This document shows positions 1 through 12,531 of a DNA stretch of 64,000 bases, one piece after another. The first letter of the stretch is position 1. Every line of letters begins with the position of its first letter. The notes under the pieces were generated by a model. It was not told where the DNA came from. It did no database searches and was given only the letters and a program-made list of their open reading frames with translations. This DNA comes from Cocos nucifera (Eukaryota > Streptophyta > Magnoliopsida > Arecales > Arecaceae): positions 636,136-700,135 of the forward strand of contig QRFJ01001028.1 in assembly GCA_006176705.1 (NCBI GenBank), read 5' to 3'. The position numbers were made by a program, and so were the translations under genes.

Positions 1-622
1 TCTGCGACGTGCCGTGGTGTGAAACTAAGTAAAAGGAGCTGGAGATGGATCTAGACGGAGATAGTCGGCAAGGGACGTAAGGGTTGCGTACTATTTTTTC
101 ATAAGAATGAGTTCGCTGAAACATGCTGCCAAAATATATCAAAGAAAATAGAAACAAATTTATCAAAAAAGAAAAAAGAAAAAAGAACAAAAACATATCC
201 AATGCAAAATAATAGAAACTTATTAGATATTATGCAGCATGTTTGAGAGAAATGCATGCTATAAAAAGAACAAAAAGCTACAATCCAATGCCATACACAA
301 GAGAAGAGGCTAAGTTGGAATCCTTCACACATTAACAGTGGGAAACAGATATATTATAAACATATGAATTGCTAGAGAATGGAGGTCATATGAGGTTTAA
401 GTCTGAGAAGATGGGAGTCAAAGAGATGGGATAAACATTGCTGTGGTGTTCTTTTGACTTAAACATCAATCTAAAGATCTCAAATTCAACTGAAACTGAT
501 CTATCATATGCACAAGATCACAACCATTTGCTAAAACCACACATTGGTTGCTTCTTCGGAAAAGAAAGTTAGATTTTAAAAAATCTAGGAGAAGATCTAA
601 CAGATGTTTGGAGGTGGCGTGG
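1..622. other. Unassigned AT-rich sequence
   Basis: No gene or recognisable element was found in this stretch. It lies just beyond the poly-A end of the LINE and may be the original target DNA. A matching target-site duplication at the far end of the LINE could not be found by eye, so the boundary at 622/623 rests only on the T tract that follows. Confidence 0.5.
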
Positions 623-3428
623 TTTTTTTTTTTTTTTTTTTGTTACAAATGGGCAATCATACTAGTCTAGCCAGAGCAGTCCAAAAAATCAGAAAGAAAA
701 ATATCCCTCGAGGCCCATGGATAGTCTGGCGCCAACTCCAGTCCCCGATGTGCTCAGCAACAAAGGAGGCCATTCAGTCCGCTGCGCTATTGGCCTTCCG
801 AAACACATGCTGGCAAGATATTACAGTGCACCCACTAGTGGCCCTCTAGATGTCATCTAGAAGAGGATGGGTGTCGCGATACGTGGTCCCCTCCTGGATT
901 CAGTTGATCACCATCAGAGAATATTCCTCAATGATGATCCTTAATGCTTGCAACTCCCGGATCGCATATATGACACCAGCCAAAGCCACACGAAATTCTA
1001 CACCCAGCACGAATATCTCAAAAAAAGAAGAGTTCCCTGCAGCCAGCTACCTCGAGTCTGGGTCCCGAATGACAAAGCTCGAACCACCTCTACCATTCCT
1101 GACGCTGCCATCAAAGTTGACCTTAACAAATCCGGAGGATGGGGGTTCCCAAGAAATGAGCAAGGTTCTCCGAGCACAATAGGCGCAGCCAGGGAACCCT
1201 AGAGACTCGGGTCTAAGGTCGGATCTGCAGAGTCGAAATAGCTATACTCCGAAGCTAAGCTACTCCCTGTCTCCATAACGTGCCTGGTTGGCACAACTTG
1301 GGCATCAAAGATAAGGTTGTTACTGGATAACCAGATTTGGTAGGCAATGTAAACCGTCCAACAATCTCTAGATGGTCTCTCATTAGCACTCCGACGAATA
1401 GCCTCCAGAAAGAGTTGGAGCCAAGGGCCAATACTCGCACCCCACGGTCGACAACATGCCATCTTCCAAATCAAGTCAGCTCTGGGACAACAGAGGAGGG
1501 CATGCTCCATGGACTCCTCCAAGCCACAAATGGGGCAGTCGAATGGGATATCCATCCCTTTTTCTCTAAGAAGAGTACGTGTTGGAAGCTTATCCCATGC
1601 GACTTTCTAAAGAAAAAGCCTAACCCTAGGGTGGGCCCGAATCCTCCAAATCCATGCCGCATCGATCCTCCTCTGAGGCCTGGGTCTGTTCCTAGTCGGT
1701 ACCGTAGGTCGACACGACCACTCCCACACCCTCACATCATGACTCCGATAGACAAGAATTGGGATGGCAAGAATCCTCTCAGCGAGTTGCTCCCCAAAGA
1801 GATGGATGACCAGCTGCCTCTTCCAGCATCTGCCCTCCTCGTCAATCAAGTCACAAACCTGCAGCTGGTCGTCCACCTCAGAGCTAACAAAGGTCGGCCA
1901 ACGAGAGATCGATAGACTGGATATCCAAATCTTTTGGCTGACGTCGATCGAGGCACCATCATCAATCAACCATCTGACCTAAGCCGTAACTATAGGGGCA
2001 TGGGCACAAATCTCCCTCTAAACGAAGGAACAGCTATGCTGACTTTGGAGAGTGTGGAGCTCCTGGCTCCAATCATCATACTGGGCCCTCATCACATGAC
2101 TCCACAAACACTCAAGCTGTGTAAGGAACCTGGCTGCATGCCTGGAGAGCATAACCTCCCTCCTGACCAAAAGGAATTGGATCTCGAGCCCTCCATCATG
2201 TACTGGTTGACACACCACATCTTAGGGCAGTAGATGAACACCCCTGCCTCCCTGATGTCGATCCTACAAGAAGTTTCAAAATAGCTAATCCAAACTTCTG
2301 AGAATAGAGCATGGAACCACAGTGTTCACCAAAAGATAGATCGGGATAGAGCTCAGCACTGATCTAATCAGGGTAGTCCTTCCCATCATAGAAAGGGTAT
2401 TGGCCCGGCAGCCATCGAGATGCTCTCGGATCCTCTGCTCTAAAGGCCTGCACTTAGCCCTCCTGAGTCTCCACCTCATGATGGAAACCTCCAAGTAGAT
2501 GAGAGGCCCCATCTGTTCCGGGATCCCCAGTCGCTCCTGGATCGCCTGCTTCACCCAGGGATGAGTTCTCGGACTGAAGATGATGGATGACTTTTGGAGG
2601 TTCATAAGTTGTCCAGACGCCCTGCAATAGGTCTCTACAATGATCGCAAGGCATATCGTGTTATGAGGCAAGGCCTAACCAATGAGCAGGTAGTCATCTG
2701 CAAAGAGAATGTGTGATAATGACAGCCTCCTAAGGGCAGGCCAGTAGGGCTCAAGCTCAGCCCTCTGAACCGCCCCTCAGAGCGAGCGAGAGAGGGAATC
2801 AGCATACAAAATAAACAAGTAGAAAAAGAGGGGGCACCCTTAGAGAAGACCGCTAGTCGACTAGAAGTAGTCCGTCGGAGCACCATCAATTAAGATGGCA
2901 AAACTCGGGTTCTCCACACAATCCATGATCCAAGAGATCCATCTGTCATAAAAGTCGAGGTCGAAGAGTGTCCGACATAGAAACAACCAGCTCATCTAGT
3001 CATAGGCATGCTCCATGTCCAACTTGATTGCCATCAAGCTACTCCAAATGGAAGCACGTTGTAAGTCACGCATAAACTCTTGAGCGAGCAAGACGTTGTC
3101 GATGATGCAGCGCCCTTCGATAAAAGCACCTTGCTCTAGACTGATCAGACGAGGAATCACCGACTTCAGACACCCAACCAAGATCTTTGCACACATCTTG
3201 TAGAGTATTGTGCATTAGCTGATAGGCCTGAAGTGACTCGGAGTAGATGCATCAGGTCTCTTCGAAATGAGAGTAATCAACATCTTCTTTCAGTCCTCTG
3301 GGATGCCTCTAGAAACAAACACCGCCTGCACTGTCTCGACAACCTCCCCTCCAATGATGGGCCAGTAATGTCTGAAGAAGAAAGATGGAAAACCATCATG
3401 TCTCGGGGCTTTATCTTACCCAAGAGAC
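623..3428 (-). pseudogene. LINE ORF2, 3' half: reverse transcriptase, zf-RVT, RNase H
   Basis: Reading the minus strand from 3423 downward, the palm/fingers blocks appear first (DGFPSFFF, then EQGAFIEGR and AIKLDMEHAYD at 2996-3196). The catalytic FADD motif is at 2693-2704, and a block with SIMRWRLRRAKCRPLEQRI follows at about 2450-2520. A zinc-binding segment (CPICGLEESMEHALLCC) lies near 1490-1540. The RNase H start (WEPPSSGFVKVNFDGS) is near 1100-1150 and a late RNase H block (HVFRKANSAADW) near 780-820. In-frame stops and frameshifts separate these blocks. The family copies itself by target-primed reverse transcription. This copy has no intact frame and cannot do so. Confidence 0.85.
3424..3428. 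repeat. Target-site duplication of the Copia element (left copy, GAGAC)
   Basis: GAGAC abuts the TG of the left LTR and recurs at 13854-13858 directly after the CA of the right LTR. Perfect 5-bp duplications are the normal product of LTR-retrotransposon integrase. Confidence 0.93.
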
Positions 3429-5713
3429 TGAAGGGGAATCCTAATTTTCCGATCCAGGTTCGTCCAGATCTGATCAGATCAAGAGATATATTTCAAAAAT
3501 TTTTCTCTTGATCCCAATCAGATCTTGATATGTTTCAAATCTGATTCTTATTATTTTAATAAATAAAATAAAATAAGATAAATTAAATCAAATTTAATTT
3601 ACCTGATTTGGGTAATCCTATTACCCTGTAGATGATCCTGATTGCAGCGGAAGGTTCTGGATCTAGCCACGCAAGCGCCTGGCCTCTACCGGTATCCACT
3701 CGGGTTGGATCTGGAGATCCTCTTCTTCTCTATCACACCTCCAAAAATCAGATCTGGATCTGATCTGGAGGATCTTCAAAACTCTTTTGAAGATCTGCAG
3801 TCGTCCTTTTGCAGCAGCGCAGCCTTCTTGCTTTTGATCGCCTTTCCTTGATCTGAATCGCACCAACCAAAATCCAAAACACCTTTTGGACGTGGAGAGC
3901 AAGGGGAGAAGAAGCTATGGCATGGAGGAGGAGGGGAGAGGCAGCCTTGGGGCATGGGGTTTCTCAATTGAATTGCATTAGCATAGAATCTGAGTTGGGC
4001 GCAGGGTCTTATTTATAGACTAAGCGTGATCCAACTCCTCTTCCTCCCAACCAATCACAACCCTTTGTGAAATCAGATCTAAATCTGATTGGTGGGAATA
4101 GAGACCCCTGGATTCCTCCTTAGAGGGTGCCTAAGACCAGTCAAAGTTGGTTCTTAGAAGAACTCTAATTGGAATCCAAAAAGGAGATGGAGTCCTTGTC
4201 CAACAAGGACTCCTAGGCGCCTCCTACTTGGGCTCACGCCACCCTTGGCGTGCGCCCTTCTCCTTGCCAGGTTCTGGCAGGGGGACAGGCCCCCACCAGC
4301 TCTCCAATAGGTGCATGACATGTGGTCAAAAGTCAAAGTGTCAATGGTCAACGTTTGACCAGTCAAAGGTAGACTTTTGACCAAAGTCAAAGAACAAGAA
4401 ATGGCAGGTGACCAAAAATGGCAGGTAATGTCTTACAAAATAAGACAACCTTTCTGACTTGGACAACCTCCAGTCAGACCATATGAAGGCCTCTGATTGA
4501 GCACAAACTCCTTTGGCTCAGTCAGGACAACTTATTTATGATAGTAAAAGAAGAACGTTAGGTTCAATCGAGTGCTAGCACGATTTCCTTGAACCTAATT
4601 GAATCTCATTCAGATCAATTGAACTAGATCAGTTCAATTGATGATCACCAGATTCAAACCCTTGTTTGTGTGACCCAGTTAGGTTCAGTTCTGTATGGTA
4701 ATGGGATATGTCATGATCTCTATCATCGACATCATCGAAACTCCTTTCGATGGATCAGAACTCTTCTGATTCGAACAGCTAGAATGATCGATCATCTAAA
4801 TCATTCTAATTGCTCCCAAAATCCACCAGTGACACCTAGCAGTATATGGTGGCAACCCATCAGAGCTGAATGCGAACCTCTTGGTGCAGCTACCTGTGTG
4901 ATTAAGTTCTTCTATCTTGAGCCCCGATCAGATTAGGGTTAAGGTAAACTCGTCAAACCCTAGTCTCTGTCATATGATGTAATCATTCGATTCGAGTCCA
5001 ATGTGAAAATCTAAATAGAAACTCTTTCTATTATTTCACTCTGCCATGGCCATGGGCTTCTGGACTTGATTCTCATGATCATCATAGGGCTGCTCCTCTA
5101 CCACCGAGGTAGATAGATTCCATCTTGATGCAATCCAGTTCCTACAATGAACATGCTATAGCCAACATACACCTCAGGGTTCCATATGGCTAGGAGACCG
5201 AGTAATGGTGTAGTCAAACTATAACACCCTCAAGGTGAACTGCCGATGCATCTCAGGTCAAAGAACCAGACACACTACTGCAGCATCGAGTCAGTCATTG
5301 ACGAGAAGGTAGACTTCCTAATGACTACTCGAGGTGGTCACGCTCAGTGCCCTCGTTCTCTAACGAGTACCTGTACTCTCGCTCCGGTGTCTCCACACCG
5401 TAGACTCAAGACTCATCTACTAAAGAGAAGCGATTGTACACCAACCTTCCGGATCAATCACCATCCTCGTGATGATCCTATGGTCGGGAGCATTTTATGA
5501 GTTAATAATGATTATTCATGTCTTAAATTTTCAACTCTTGAAAATATGAATTATCATTACCATTAACTCAAAGGATGTATCACAGACACTAAATACACAT
5601 ATGTGATAGAAAATAACCCATTTTATTAATTATAGTCAAAATTATAATTTTGCCCCTAGAAGTGTATTACAAGTGTCAGCCAATTCTGGCTTCTAGGGCA
5701 CATATATCTAACA
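3429..5713 (-). repeat. Copia 3' LTR
   Basis: This 2285-bp copy matches 11565-13853 almost base for base. In element sense it begins TGTTAGATATATG at 5713 and ends in CA at 3429. The polypurine tract lies immediately inside it, marking it as the 3' LTR. Short ORFs in this segment recur unchanged in the other LTR and are not genes. Confidence 0.95.
4324..4391. promoter_or_regulatory. W-box cluster in the 3' LTR
   Basis: Eight TTGAC/GTCAA cores fall within about 68 bp, the same arrangement as in the 5' LTR at 12464-12531. TTGAC is the core of the WRKY-factor W-box. This copy is in the downstream LTR and could act outward on flanking DNA. Confidence 0.55.
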
Positions 5714-5724
5714 ATCTCCCACTT
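5714..5724 (-). promoter_or_regulatory. Copia polypurine tract
   Basis: On the minus strand AAGTGGGAGAT directly precedes the TG of the 3' LTR. This is the usual Copia plus-strand priming site, and it fixes the element's orientation. Confidence 0.85.
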
Positions 5725-5727
5725 GTC

Positions 5728-7220
5728 CTAAAGCCAATTGGCTACAAGTCTAAGTCCCATCTTCTCAAGGTGGGCTTCGATCTTCTGCTGGCCCAACGGC
5801 TTTGTAAGTGGGTCTGCCACATTATCTGCGGAGTTGACTCTCTTGACCTCAACGTAACCTTTCTCAAGGTAATCGCGGATGAGATGATATCGCCGCTCAA
5901 TGTGCTTGGACTTCTGGTGAGACCTCGGCTCCTTAGCAAGGGCTATGGCGCCATTGTTGTCGCAGTAAAGAGGAATGGCATCTGATGGCATTACTCCAAT
6001 TTCTGCAGCAAACTTCTTGTACCAGAATGCTTCCTTTGCAGCCTCTGATGCAGCTATATATTCTGCTTCCATGGTGGAATCTGCTATCACAGTTTGCTTG
6101 AAACTCTTCCAGCTGACAGCTCCACCATTGCACACAAACAGACTTCCAGATGTCGACTTTCGATCATCTATATCAGGACATGAAGTCCGAGTCTGTGTAT
6201 CCTTGAACTTGGAGTTCTCCATTACCAAAGACCAACATCATATCCTTAGTTCTTCTCAAGTACTTAAGGATACATTTCACAGAAGTCCAGTGTTCTTCAC
6301 CTGGATTTGACTGATATCTGCTTGTGACACTCACAGCATGGGCTATATCAGGTCGTGTACATAGCATGGCATACATGAGGCTCCCTATTGCAGAAGCATA
6401 AGGGATCTTGCTCATGCGTTCTATTTCCTCAGGTGTGCTGGGGCACATCTTCTTGGAAAGATGAATACCATGTCTGAAGGGTATTAATCCCCTCTTAGAG
6501 TTTTCCATACTAAACCTCTTTAGTACTTCCTCTATGTACATCTTCTGTGAAAGTCCTAGCATCCTATTCGGTCTATCCCTATAGACCTTAATTCCTAGAA
6601 TAAAGGATGCTTCACCTAGGTCTTTCATGGAGAATTCCTTGGACAACCACATCTTGACTGATGTCAACATGGGAATATCATTCCCAATAAGGAGGATGTC
6701 ATCCACGTACAATACGAGGAAGACAACAGCGCTCCCACTGACCCTTTTGAAAACACATGGTTCCTCTTCATTTTTGATGAAACCAAACTTTTTGATCACA
6801 TCATTGAAACGAGTGTTCCAGCTCCGAGATGCTTGCTTAAGTCCATATATGGACCTTTGCAGCTTGCAAACCTTGTGATCAGTATCACTGGATGTGAAAC
6901 CTAGCGGCTGTTCCATATAGATATCTTCCTCAAGATATCCATTTAGGAATGCCGTTTTCACGTCCATTTGCCATATTTCATAATCGAAATAGGCTGCAAC
7001 AGGCAAGCAATGTGCGGATGGATTTTAGCATAGCTACTGGGGAAAAGGTATCCTGATAGTCAATGCCTTCGCGTTGACTATAACCTTTTGCCACCAGTCT
7101 AGCCTTGAATGTCTCCACATTCCCATCTGCACCAATCTTTCTCTTGAAGATCCATTTACACCCAATAGGTACTATACCTTCTGGTGGATCTACCAAGGTC
7201 CAGACTTGGTTTGAGTGCAT
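5728..7220 (-). pseudogene. Copia reverse transcriptase and RNase H (frameshifted)
   Basis: The reverse transcriptase starts near 7220 (NQVWTLVDPPEG, GCKWIFKRK). A frameshift near 7000 leads to the frame with QMDVKTAFLNGYLEEDIYM, the LKQASRSWN block and the catalytic YVDD at 6698-6709. It reads on to GYTDSDF near 6180. Another frame change there leads to RNase H (DDRKSTSGS, ADSTMEAEYIAASEAAKEA, KHIERRYHLIRD), which ends at 5728. All core family motifs survive, but at least two frame changes break the polyprotein. These domains would copy element RNA into DNA in cytoplasmic particles. Confidence 0.9.
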
Positions 7221-7533
7221 CGAGTCGAATCTTCTGACTTCATTGCCTCAAGCCATTTCTCGGAGTCGATATCTGATATCGCCTCGTTGTAGGTTTTGGG
7301 ATCATCACCATGAGCACCATTACCTATGAGGAACATTTCCTCTACATCCTCTGAAATAATACCTAAGTATCTTTCAGGGGGACGGAAAACTCTTTTCCGA
7401 TCTACGAGGTGGAGGAGGTAGTGTTCTTATTGGCTCAACCTGATTTGGTTCCACTTGGTCCTTAGCTCGTTCTGCTTGTGAGACTTTCTCATCAAGCTTG
7501 AATCTGCTTTCCAATGCCGCTATCTTGAATAAA

Positions 7534-8187
7534 CTATTTTTCAAGAAAGATGGCATGTCGACTCACAATCACATTGTGGTCTTCTGGAATGTAGAAATAG
7601 TATCCTAATGACTCTTTAGGATATCCTATGAATCGAGCTCTAAAGGACCTAAACTCTAACTTGTCCGCTTGTTGTCTTTTGACATGAGCCGGACAACCCC
7701 AAATTCTGAGATGACTCAGACTTGGTTTCTTACCGTGCCATATCTCATACGGTGTGGTAGGAACGGTTTTAGAGGGAACCCTATTCAGTAAATAGATTGA
7801 AGTTAACAATGAGTGTCCCCAAAGAAAATCAGGGAGGTCTGTGAAGCTCATCATGGATCGAACCATATCCAATAGAGTCCGATTTCTCCATTCTGAAACC
7901 CCGTTGAGTTGAGGTGTTCCTGGTGGAGTCCATTGAGAGACTATGCCATTTTCCTTAAGATAGTCTAGGAATTCCCGGCTAAGGTATTCACCTCCTCGAT
8001 CTGATCGAAGAACCTTAATGGGTTTTCCAGTTTGTTTTTCTACTTCATGTCTGAATTCTTTGAACTTTTCAAAAGCTTCAGACTTGTGTCTCATAAGATA
8101 CACATACCCATACCTAGACAGATCATCGGTAAAGGTAATGAAGTAGACAAAATTGCCTCTAGCCGGCACATCAAATGGGCCGCACAC
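7534..8187 (-). pseudogene. Copia integrase core (broken frame)
   Basis: The rve-type integrase core shows the acidic triad D,D-35-E: TDD near residue 21, the D of SDRGGEY at residue 63, and an E at residue 99 within NGVSEWRNRTLL, exactly 35 residues later. A C-terminal block follows (PYEIWHGKKPSLSHLRIWGC). The frame breaks between 8187 and 8199 from the upstream pre-integrase zinc region, and again after 7534 before the reverse transcriptase. The stretch 7221-7533 holds degenerate linker sequence with stops. Confidence 0.9.
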
Positions 8188-8198
8188 ATCAGTATGTA

Positions 8199-8834
8199 CT
8201 AGGGCAAGGAGAGATCTGTGGCCCTCTCCCCATGTCCAACAAAAGGGAGTTTAGTCATTTTGCCTTGAAGACAAGATTCACAAGTTGGATATGACTCAAA
8301 AGTCAATGGACTCAATAGCCCATTTTTCTCCAATTTGTTAATCCTATCTTCTGCTATATGACCTAATCTCAGGTGCCATAGATATCTATCGTTTGGACTA
8401 TCCCTAGGTCGTTTGGCATTCACGTTTTGCTCGATAGTTAGAACAGGTACATCAATATGTAGCTGATAAAGACCATTAATAAGGAAACCATTTGCAATTT
8501 TATTTCTTTCATAAAGAATGTTACAATGGTCCTTAAAGAAGGTGATCACATAACCTTCTTGTGCTAAGCATGAAACAGAAATCAAATTCCTGCTAGCTGC
8601 AGGCACATAATAACAGTCTTTTAAAACTAAGTCTAAACCAGATGGTAATCGAAGAGGGTATGTTCCCACGGCTACTGCAGCAACTCTTGCTCCATTACCG
8701 ATGCGTAGGATCATGTCTCCATCCCTCAGCCTCCTGCTATCCTCAAGACCCTGCATAGAAGTGCACAGATGAGCACTAGAACCAGAGTCAAGCACCCAAC
8801 TGGATGCAGAAGAAATCCGTAAGGTTAGACTCAA
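8199..8834 (-). pseudogene. Copia protease and GAG-pre-integrase region
   Basis: The aspartic protease active site is VLDSGSSAHLC, with the DSG triad at 8781-8789. It is followed by the GAG-pre-integrase zinc-binding region (LWHLRLGHI ... CESCLQGK). It overlaps the end of gag in another frame and loses frame just before the integrase core. In an intact element the protease would cut the Gag-Pol polyprotein. Confidence 0.9.
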
Positions 8835-9682
8835 TAACGAGCATACCTCCAGAAGGACCTTCCTTCTTGTTCTTCAGGGTGGCCAGGTAAGTAGGGCAGT
8901 TCCGCTTCCAATGGCCGTCGCTGTTGCAATGGAAACACTTTCCTTTGACATCGACCTTCTTCTTCGGTTCTGCCTTCTTCTTCTTTGATCCTTCCACCTT
9001 TTGCTTTTTCACAGACTTCTTTTTCTTTCCATAAGACTTTCTTTTGGAAGAAGTCCGTTCCATAGCAAGAACTGAGCCTTTAGAACCTTTCATAGAAAGC
9101 TCAGCGGTAACCAGCATATTCATCAACTCGGCCAAGGAATTTTGAAGTTTATGCATGTGGTAATTCATGATGAATTGCCCATATGCATCAGTCAAGGATT
9201 GCAGAATAATATCGTTCTGCAGATCCAAGTCCAACTTCACACCGAGCTTCTCAAGCTCTTCCATGTCCTTGATCATTGTCAGACAGTGATCTTGGACTGA
9301 CTGCCCATCACGCATCTTAGCCTTAAAAAGTCATTTTGTGACTTGATATTTGGCTGCGCGACTCTGTTCACCAAACATCTCCTGCAGGTGAGCCAACATT
9401 TGGCGAGCAGTCCCGATATCTTCATGTTGGCGCTGGAGCTCATCAGACATCGAGCCCAACATGTAGTATCTGGCCTTATTATCTTCGTCAATCCATTTTT
9501 TCCAGAGACGCTCTCTGTTCAGTGGATGGACGAGCTGGTAAGGTGGGAGGGTCCTGGTCCAAAACATGTGTTAACTTCTCTGAACCCAAAACAATTTTGT
9601 AGTTCCTGAGCCAATCTTTATAATTGGGTCCAGTCAGTCTATGTGTGTCTAGGATACGTGCCAGTGGGTTGGACGCAGACAT
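8788..9682 (-). pseudogene. Copia gag with zinc knuckle (frameshifted)
   Basis: The likely start is the Met at 9682 (MSASNPLARILDTHRL), giving a UBN2-type gag. Frame changes near 9490 and 9320 split it into three overlapping frames. The lysine-rich C-terminal half carries one CCHC knuckle (CFHCNSDGHWKRNC) at 8896-8937. Gag forms the retrotransposon particle and binds element RNA. With the frame broken, this copy would depend on Gag supplied by other copies. Confidence 0.88.
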
Positions 9683-11549
9683 TTTCCTGTAGAGAGAGTC
9701 AAAGATTCTAGTTAGATACTGTAATTTTGACTTGACCAATTTATTTAGGGATTTTATTTTTAAACAAATTAGCTCCCACTATTTTCTCGGATCCCTACAC
9801 TCCCTCTGTAGAGATGCGAAAAATCTCCACGATTGAATGATTTCTAGTGGGTGGTGCGGTCTCACCAACTGACTCATCACCTCACCTAACAGTTATTGGT
9901 GATGGGTTAGCCAATGAGTGAACAACTCTTGTTCAATGATTCTCTAATCATGGTGCACCCAAACTTGGTCTCTAATTCATGAATCTCACCGTATCCGAAA
10001 TATTGATCCACTCCTTAGTTAAGTCAGACCCACCATTTGCATAGACTGGGTTCCTAATTGAGTCTCTCTCACCGTATCCGAAATATTGAGCCCAACTCAT
10101 CCTCCAGCCCATAGCATCCAATGCCTAATAGACATGGTTGCGTCTTCCCGGTGCAACTGAGCCACTGTATCCAGCCGAGAACAATCAACCCCGGGAAGGG
10201 CCCGCACATCTACAATGGTGGAAGACCTCAGACTTAATCTTTTCTTAGGGAGAATTGATTCAGGTCTCATTAAACTAGACTTGGCTTAGTCATAACAATT
10301 ATGACTAACCTAGTGGCATGGGTTAGCTCGGATTATTGACCACCTCAGATCAGAACTGTGTCAACAGATATGGCCAGGTAAGTGAGACCGGTGGAAGGAA
10401 TATGCCATTAACTCGCACAAGAACGCATTCAGGTCGAGTAGCTTCCAATTAAAAACCAGTCGGTCGTCTATGTGCCAAACTTACCTTAGACACCAAATTG
10501 TTGAGTCAGAACCAATTGGGTTAGCCTACAATCCAGACTCTAACCTCTGAGCCTAATTAGGTCTTGCTTGATCGTGACTCGATCTTGACCCAGACTTAAT
10601 CCTATTAGGCTGGTCAATTTAAGCATTGTTGATCCCATCTAACCAACTCTTGATTCGGTTTGATCAACCGCTTAGACCTAATTGAGCTACCCAAGCCCGA
10701 ACCCAGTATTATGAATATGTCTTAGATCTGAAATTCTCAATTTTAGACCTAATTAATATTCCATAAACTTAATTCTTAATTAAGTAGGGTTCATAAACAA
10801 AATATGCACAATAAATCCTAGGGTTTCAGGATCTAGGGTTTTGCAGAAAGTAAGTTTTGGGTTTCTGATTAAGGACGAACACGCAGCACCCCTACACGTC
10901 ATAAGAACACCCCATCGAATGGGAAGAGAGGGCCTTTAAACCCTTCTTCGTTCTTATGACCGGACGGCCAAGAGGAACGCCTTAATCAGGAACATTCAAT
11001 ACTACAAAACAATATCAGATCTATATCATATATCTCATATACAAATTAGATCTAATCATGGCATATTTTGCATACATCTCATGTATCATAATCATGCATG
11101 TTTTCAGATCTAAATTATCTCATAATAATCTAAAAAATTAGATTTAAATTGATCTAATCAAAATAAATTCTAATCTAGACAATTATGTAGAACTATTCTA
11201 CAACTAGTCTAGACATGCATCAATCATATCTCATATGATATTTTAAAATTAAATAATTTTTATTTGCTATTTATCAGATGTTATTATAACACTTATAATA
11301 TCAGAAAAATAGTAAATAAGAAGATCTAAAATATGATTTAATCAGATTAAATCAAAGACATGCAAAACTATTCTATAGAACTATTCTATTCTAGAACTAG
11401 TCATGCATATCTTCAATGTTCTTAGATCCAAATCATTTAATTTTAATTTTTTTGATTTCAGATCTGATCACATCTCATGTGACATCTGAAATCACTTTAT
11501 TTTTTAATTAAAATAAAATTAAAATTAGATCTAAATAATTTAGAACCAT
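9683..11549 (-). other. Copia untranslated leader
   Basis: About 1.87 kb lies between the primer-binding site and the gag start with no supported coding region. A short direct repeat (CACCGTATCCGAAATATTGA) occurs near 9988 and 10070. The part from 11000 to 11540 is strongly AT-rich. Long leaders are common in plant Copia elements and usually hold packaging and dimerisation signals, but none can be recognised here. Confidence 0.6.
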
Positions 11550-11562
11550 GGCTCTGATACCA
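11550..11562 (-). promoter_or_regulatory. Copia primer-binding site (initiator tRNA-Met type)
   Basis: The minus strand reads TGGTATCAGAGCC two bases inside the 5' LTR. This is the standard plant Copia primer-binding site, complementary to the 3' end of initiator tRNA-Met. It confirms the minus orientation and identifies 11565-13853 as the 5' LTR. Confidence 0.92.
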
Positions 11563-12148
11563 GTTGAAGGAAAATCCTGATTTTCCGGTCCAGGTTCGTT
11601 CAGATCTGATCAGATCAAGAGATATATTTCAAAAATTTTTCTCTTGATCTCAATCAGATCTTGATATATTTCAGATCTAATTCTTATTATTTTAATAAAT
11701 AAAATAAAATAAGATAAATTAAATCAAATTTAATTTACCTGATTTGGGTAATCCTATTACCCTGTAGATGATCCTGATTGCAGCGGAAGGTTCTGGATCT
11801 AGCCACGCAAGCGCCTGGCCTCTACCGGTATCCACTCGGGTTGGATCTGGAGATCCTCTTCTTCTCTATCACACCTCCAAAAATCAGATCTGGATCTGAT
11901 CTGGAGGATCTTCAAAACTCTTTTGAAGATCTGCAGTCGTCCTTTTGCAGCAGCGCAGCCTTCTTGCTTTTGATCGCCTTTCCTTGATCTGAATCGCACC
12001 AACCAAAATCCAAAACACCTTTTGGACGTGGAGAGAGCAAGGGGAGAAGAAGCTATGGCATGGAGGAAGGAGGGGAGAGGCAGCCTTGGGGCATGGGGTT
12101 TCTCAATTGAATTGCATTAGCATTAAATCTGAGTTGGGCGCAGGGTCT

Positions 12149-12156
12149 TATTTATA
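12149..12156 (-). promoter_or_regulatory. Probable TATA box of the Copia promoter
   Basis: The minus strand reads CTATAAATAAG here, a strong plant TATA element. It lies about 1.7 kb into the LTR, so U3 would be long and R/U5 about 0.55 kb. The same box is at 4010-4017 in the other LTR. Confidence 0.6.
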
Positions 12157-12463
12157 GACTAAGCGTGATCCAACTCCTCTTCCTCCCAACCAATCACAAC
12201 CCTTTGTGAAATCAGATCTAAATCTGATTGGTGGGAATAGAGACCCCTGGATTCCTCCTTAGAGGGTGCCTAAGACCAGTCAAAGTTGGATTCTTAGAAG
12301 AACTCTAATTGGAATCCAAAAAGGAGATGGAGTCCTTGTCCAACAAGGACTCCTAGGCGCCTCCTACTTGGGCTCACGCCACCCTTGGCGTGCGCCCTTC
12401 TCCTTGCCAGGTTCTGGCAGGGGGACAGGCCCCCACCAGCTCTCCAATAGGTGCATGACATGT

Positions 12464-12531
12464 GGTCAAAAGTCAAAGTGTCAATGGTCAACGTTTGACC
12501 AGTCAAAGGTAGACTTTTGACCAAAGTCAAA
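12464..12531. promoter_or_regulatory. W-box cluster upstream of the Copia TATA box
   Basis: Eight TTGAC cores, six on one strand and two on the other, occur in 68 bp, roughly 310-380 bp upstream of the TATA box in element sense. W-boxes bind WRKY factors that respond to pathogens and wounding. Stress-responsive LTR promoters are known for plant Copia elements such as Tnt1 and Tto1. Stress control of this element is inferred from sequence alone. Confidence 0.6.

Noticed and set aside
3642..3851. 69-codon ORF recurring at 11778-11987
   Set aside because: Both copies are the same position of the two LTRs. The same holds for the other small ORFs repeated 8.1 kb apart, so these are not genes.
11550..11562. 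Match to tRNA-Met sequence as a tRNA gene
   Set aside because: Only the primer-binding length matches, at the fixed position next to an LTR. No cloverleaf is present here or at 26640-26651.
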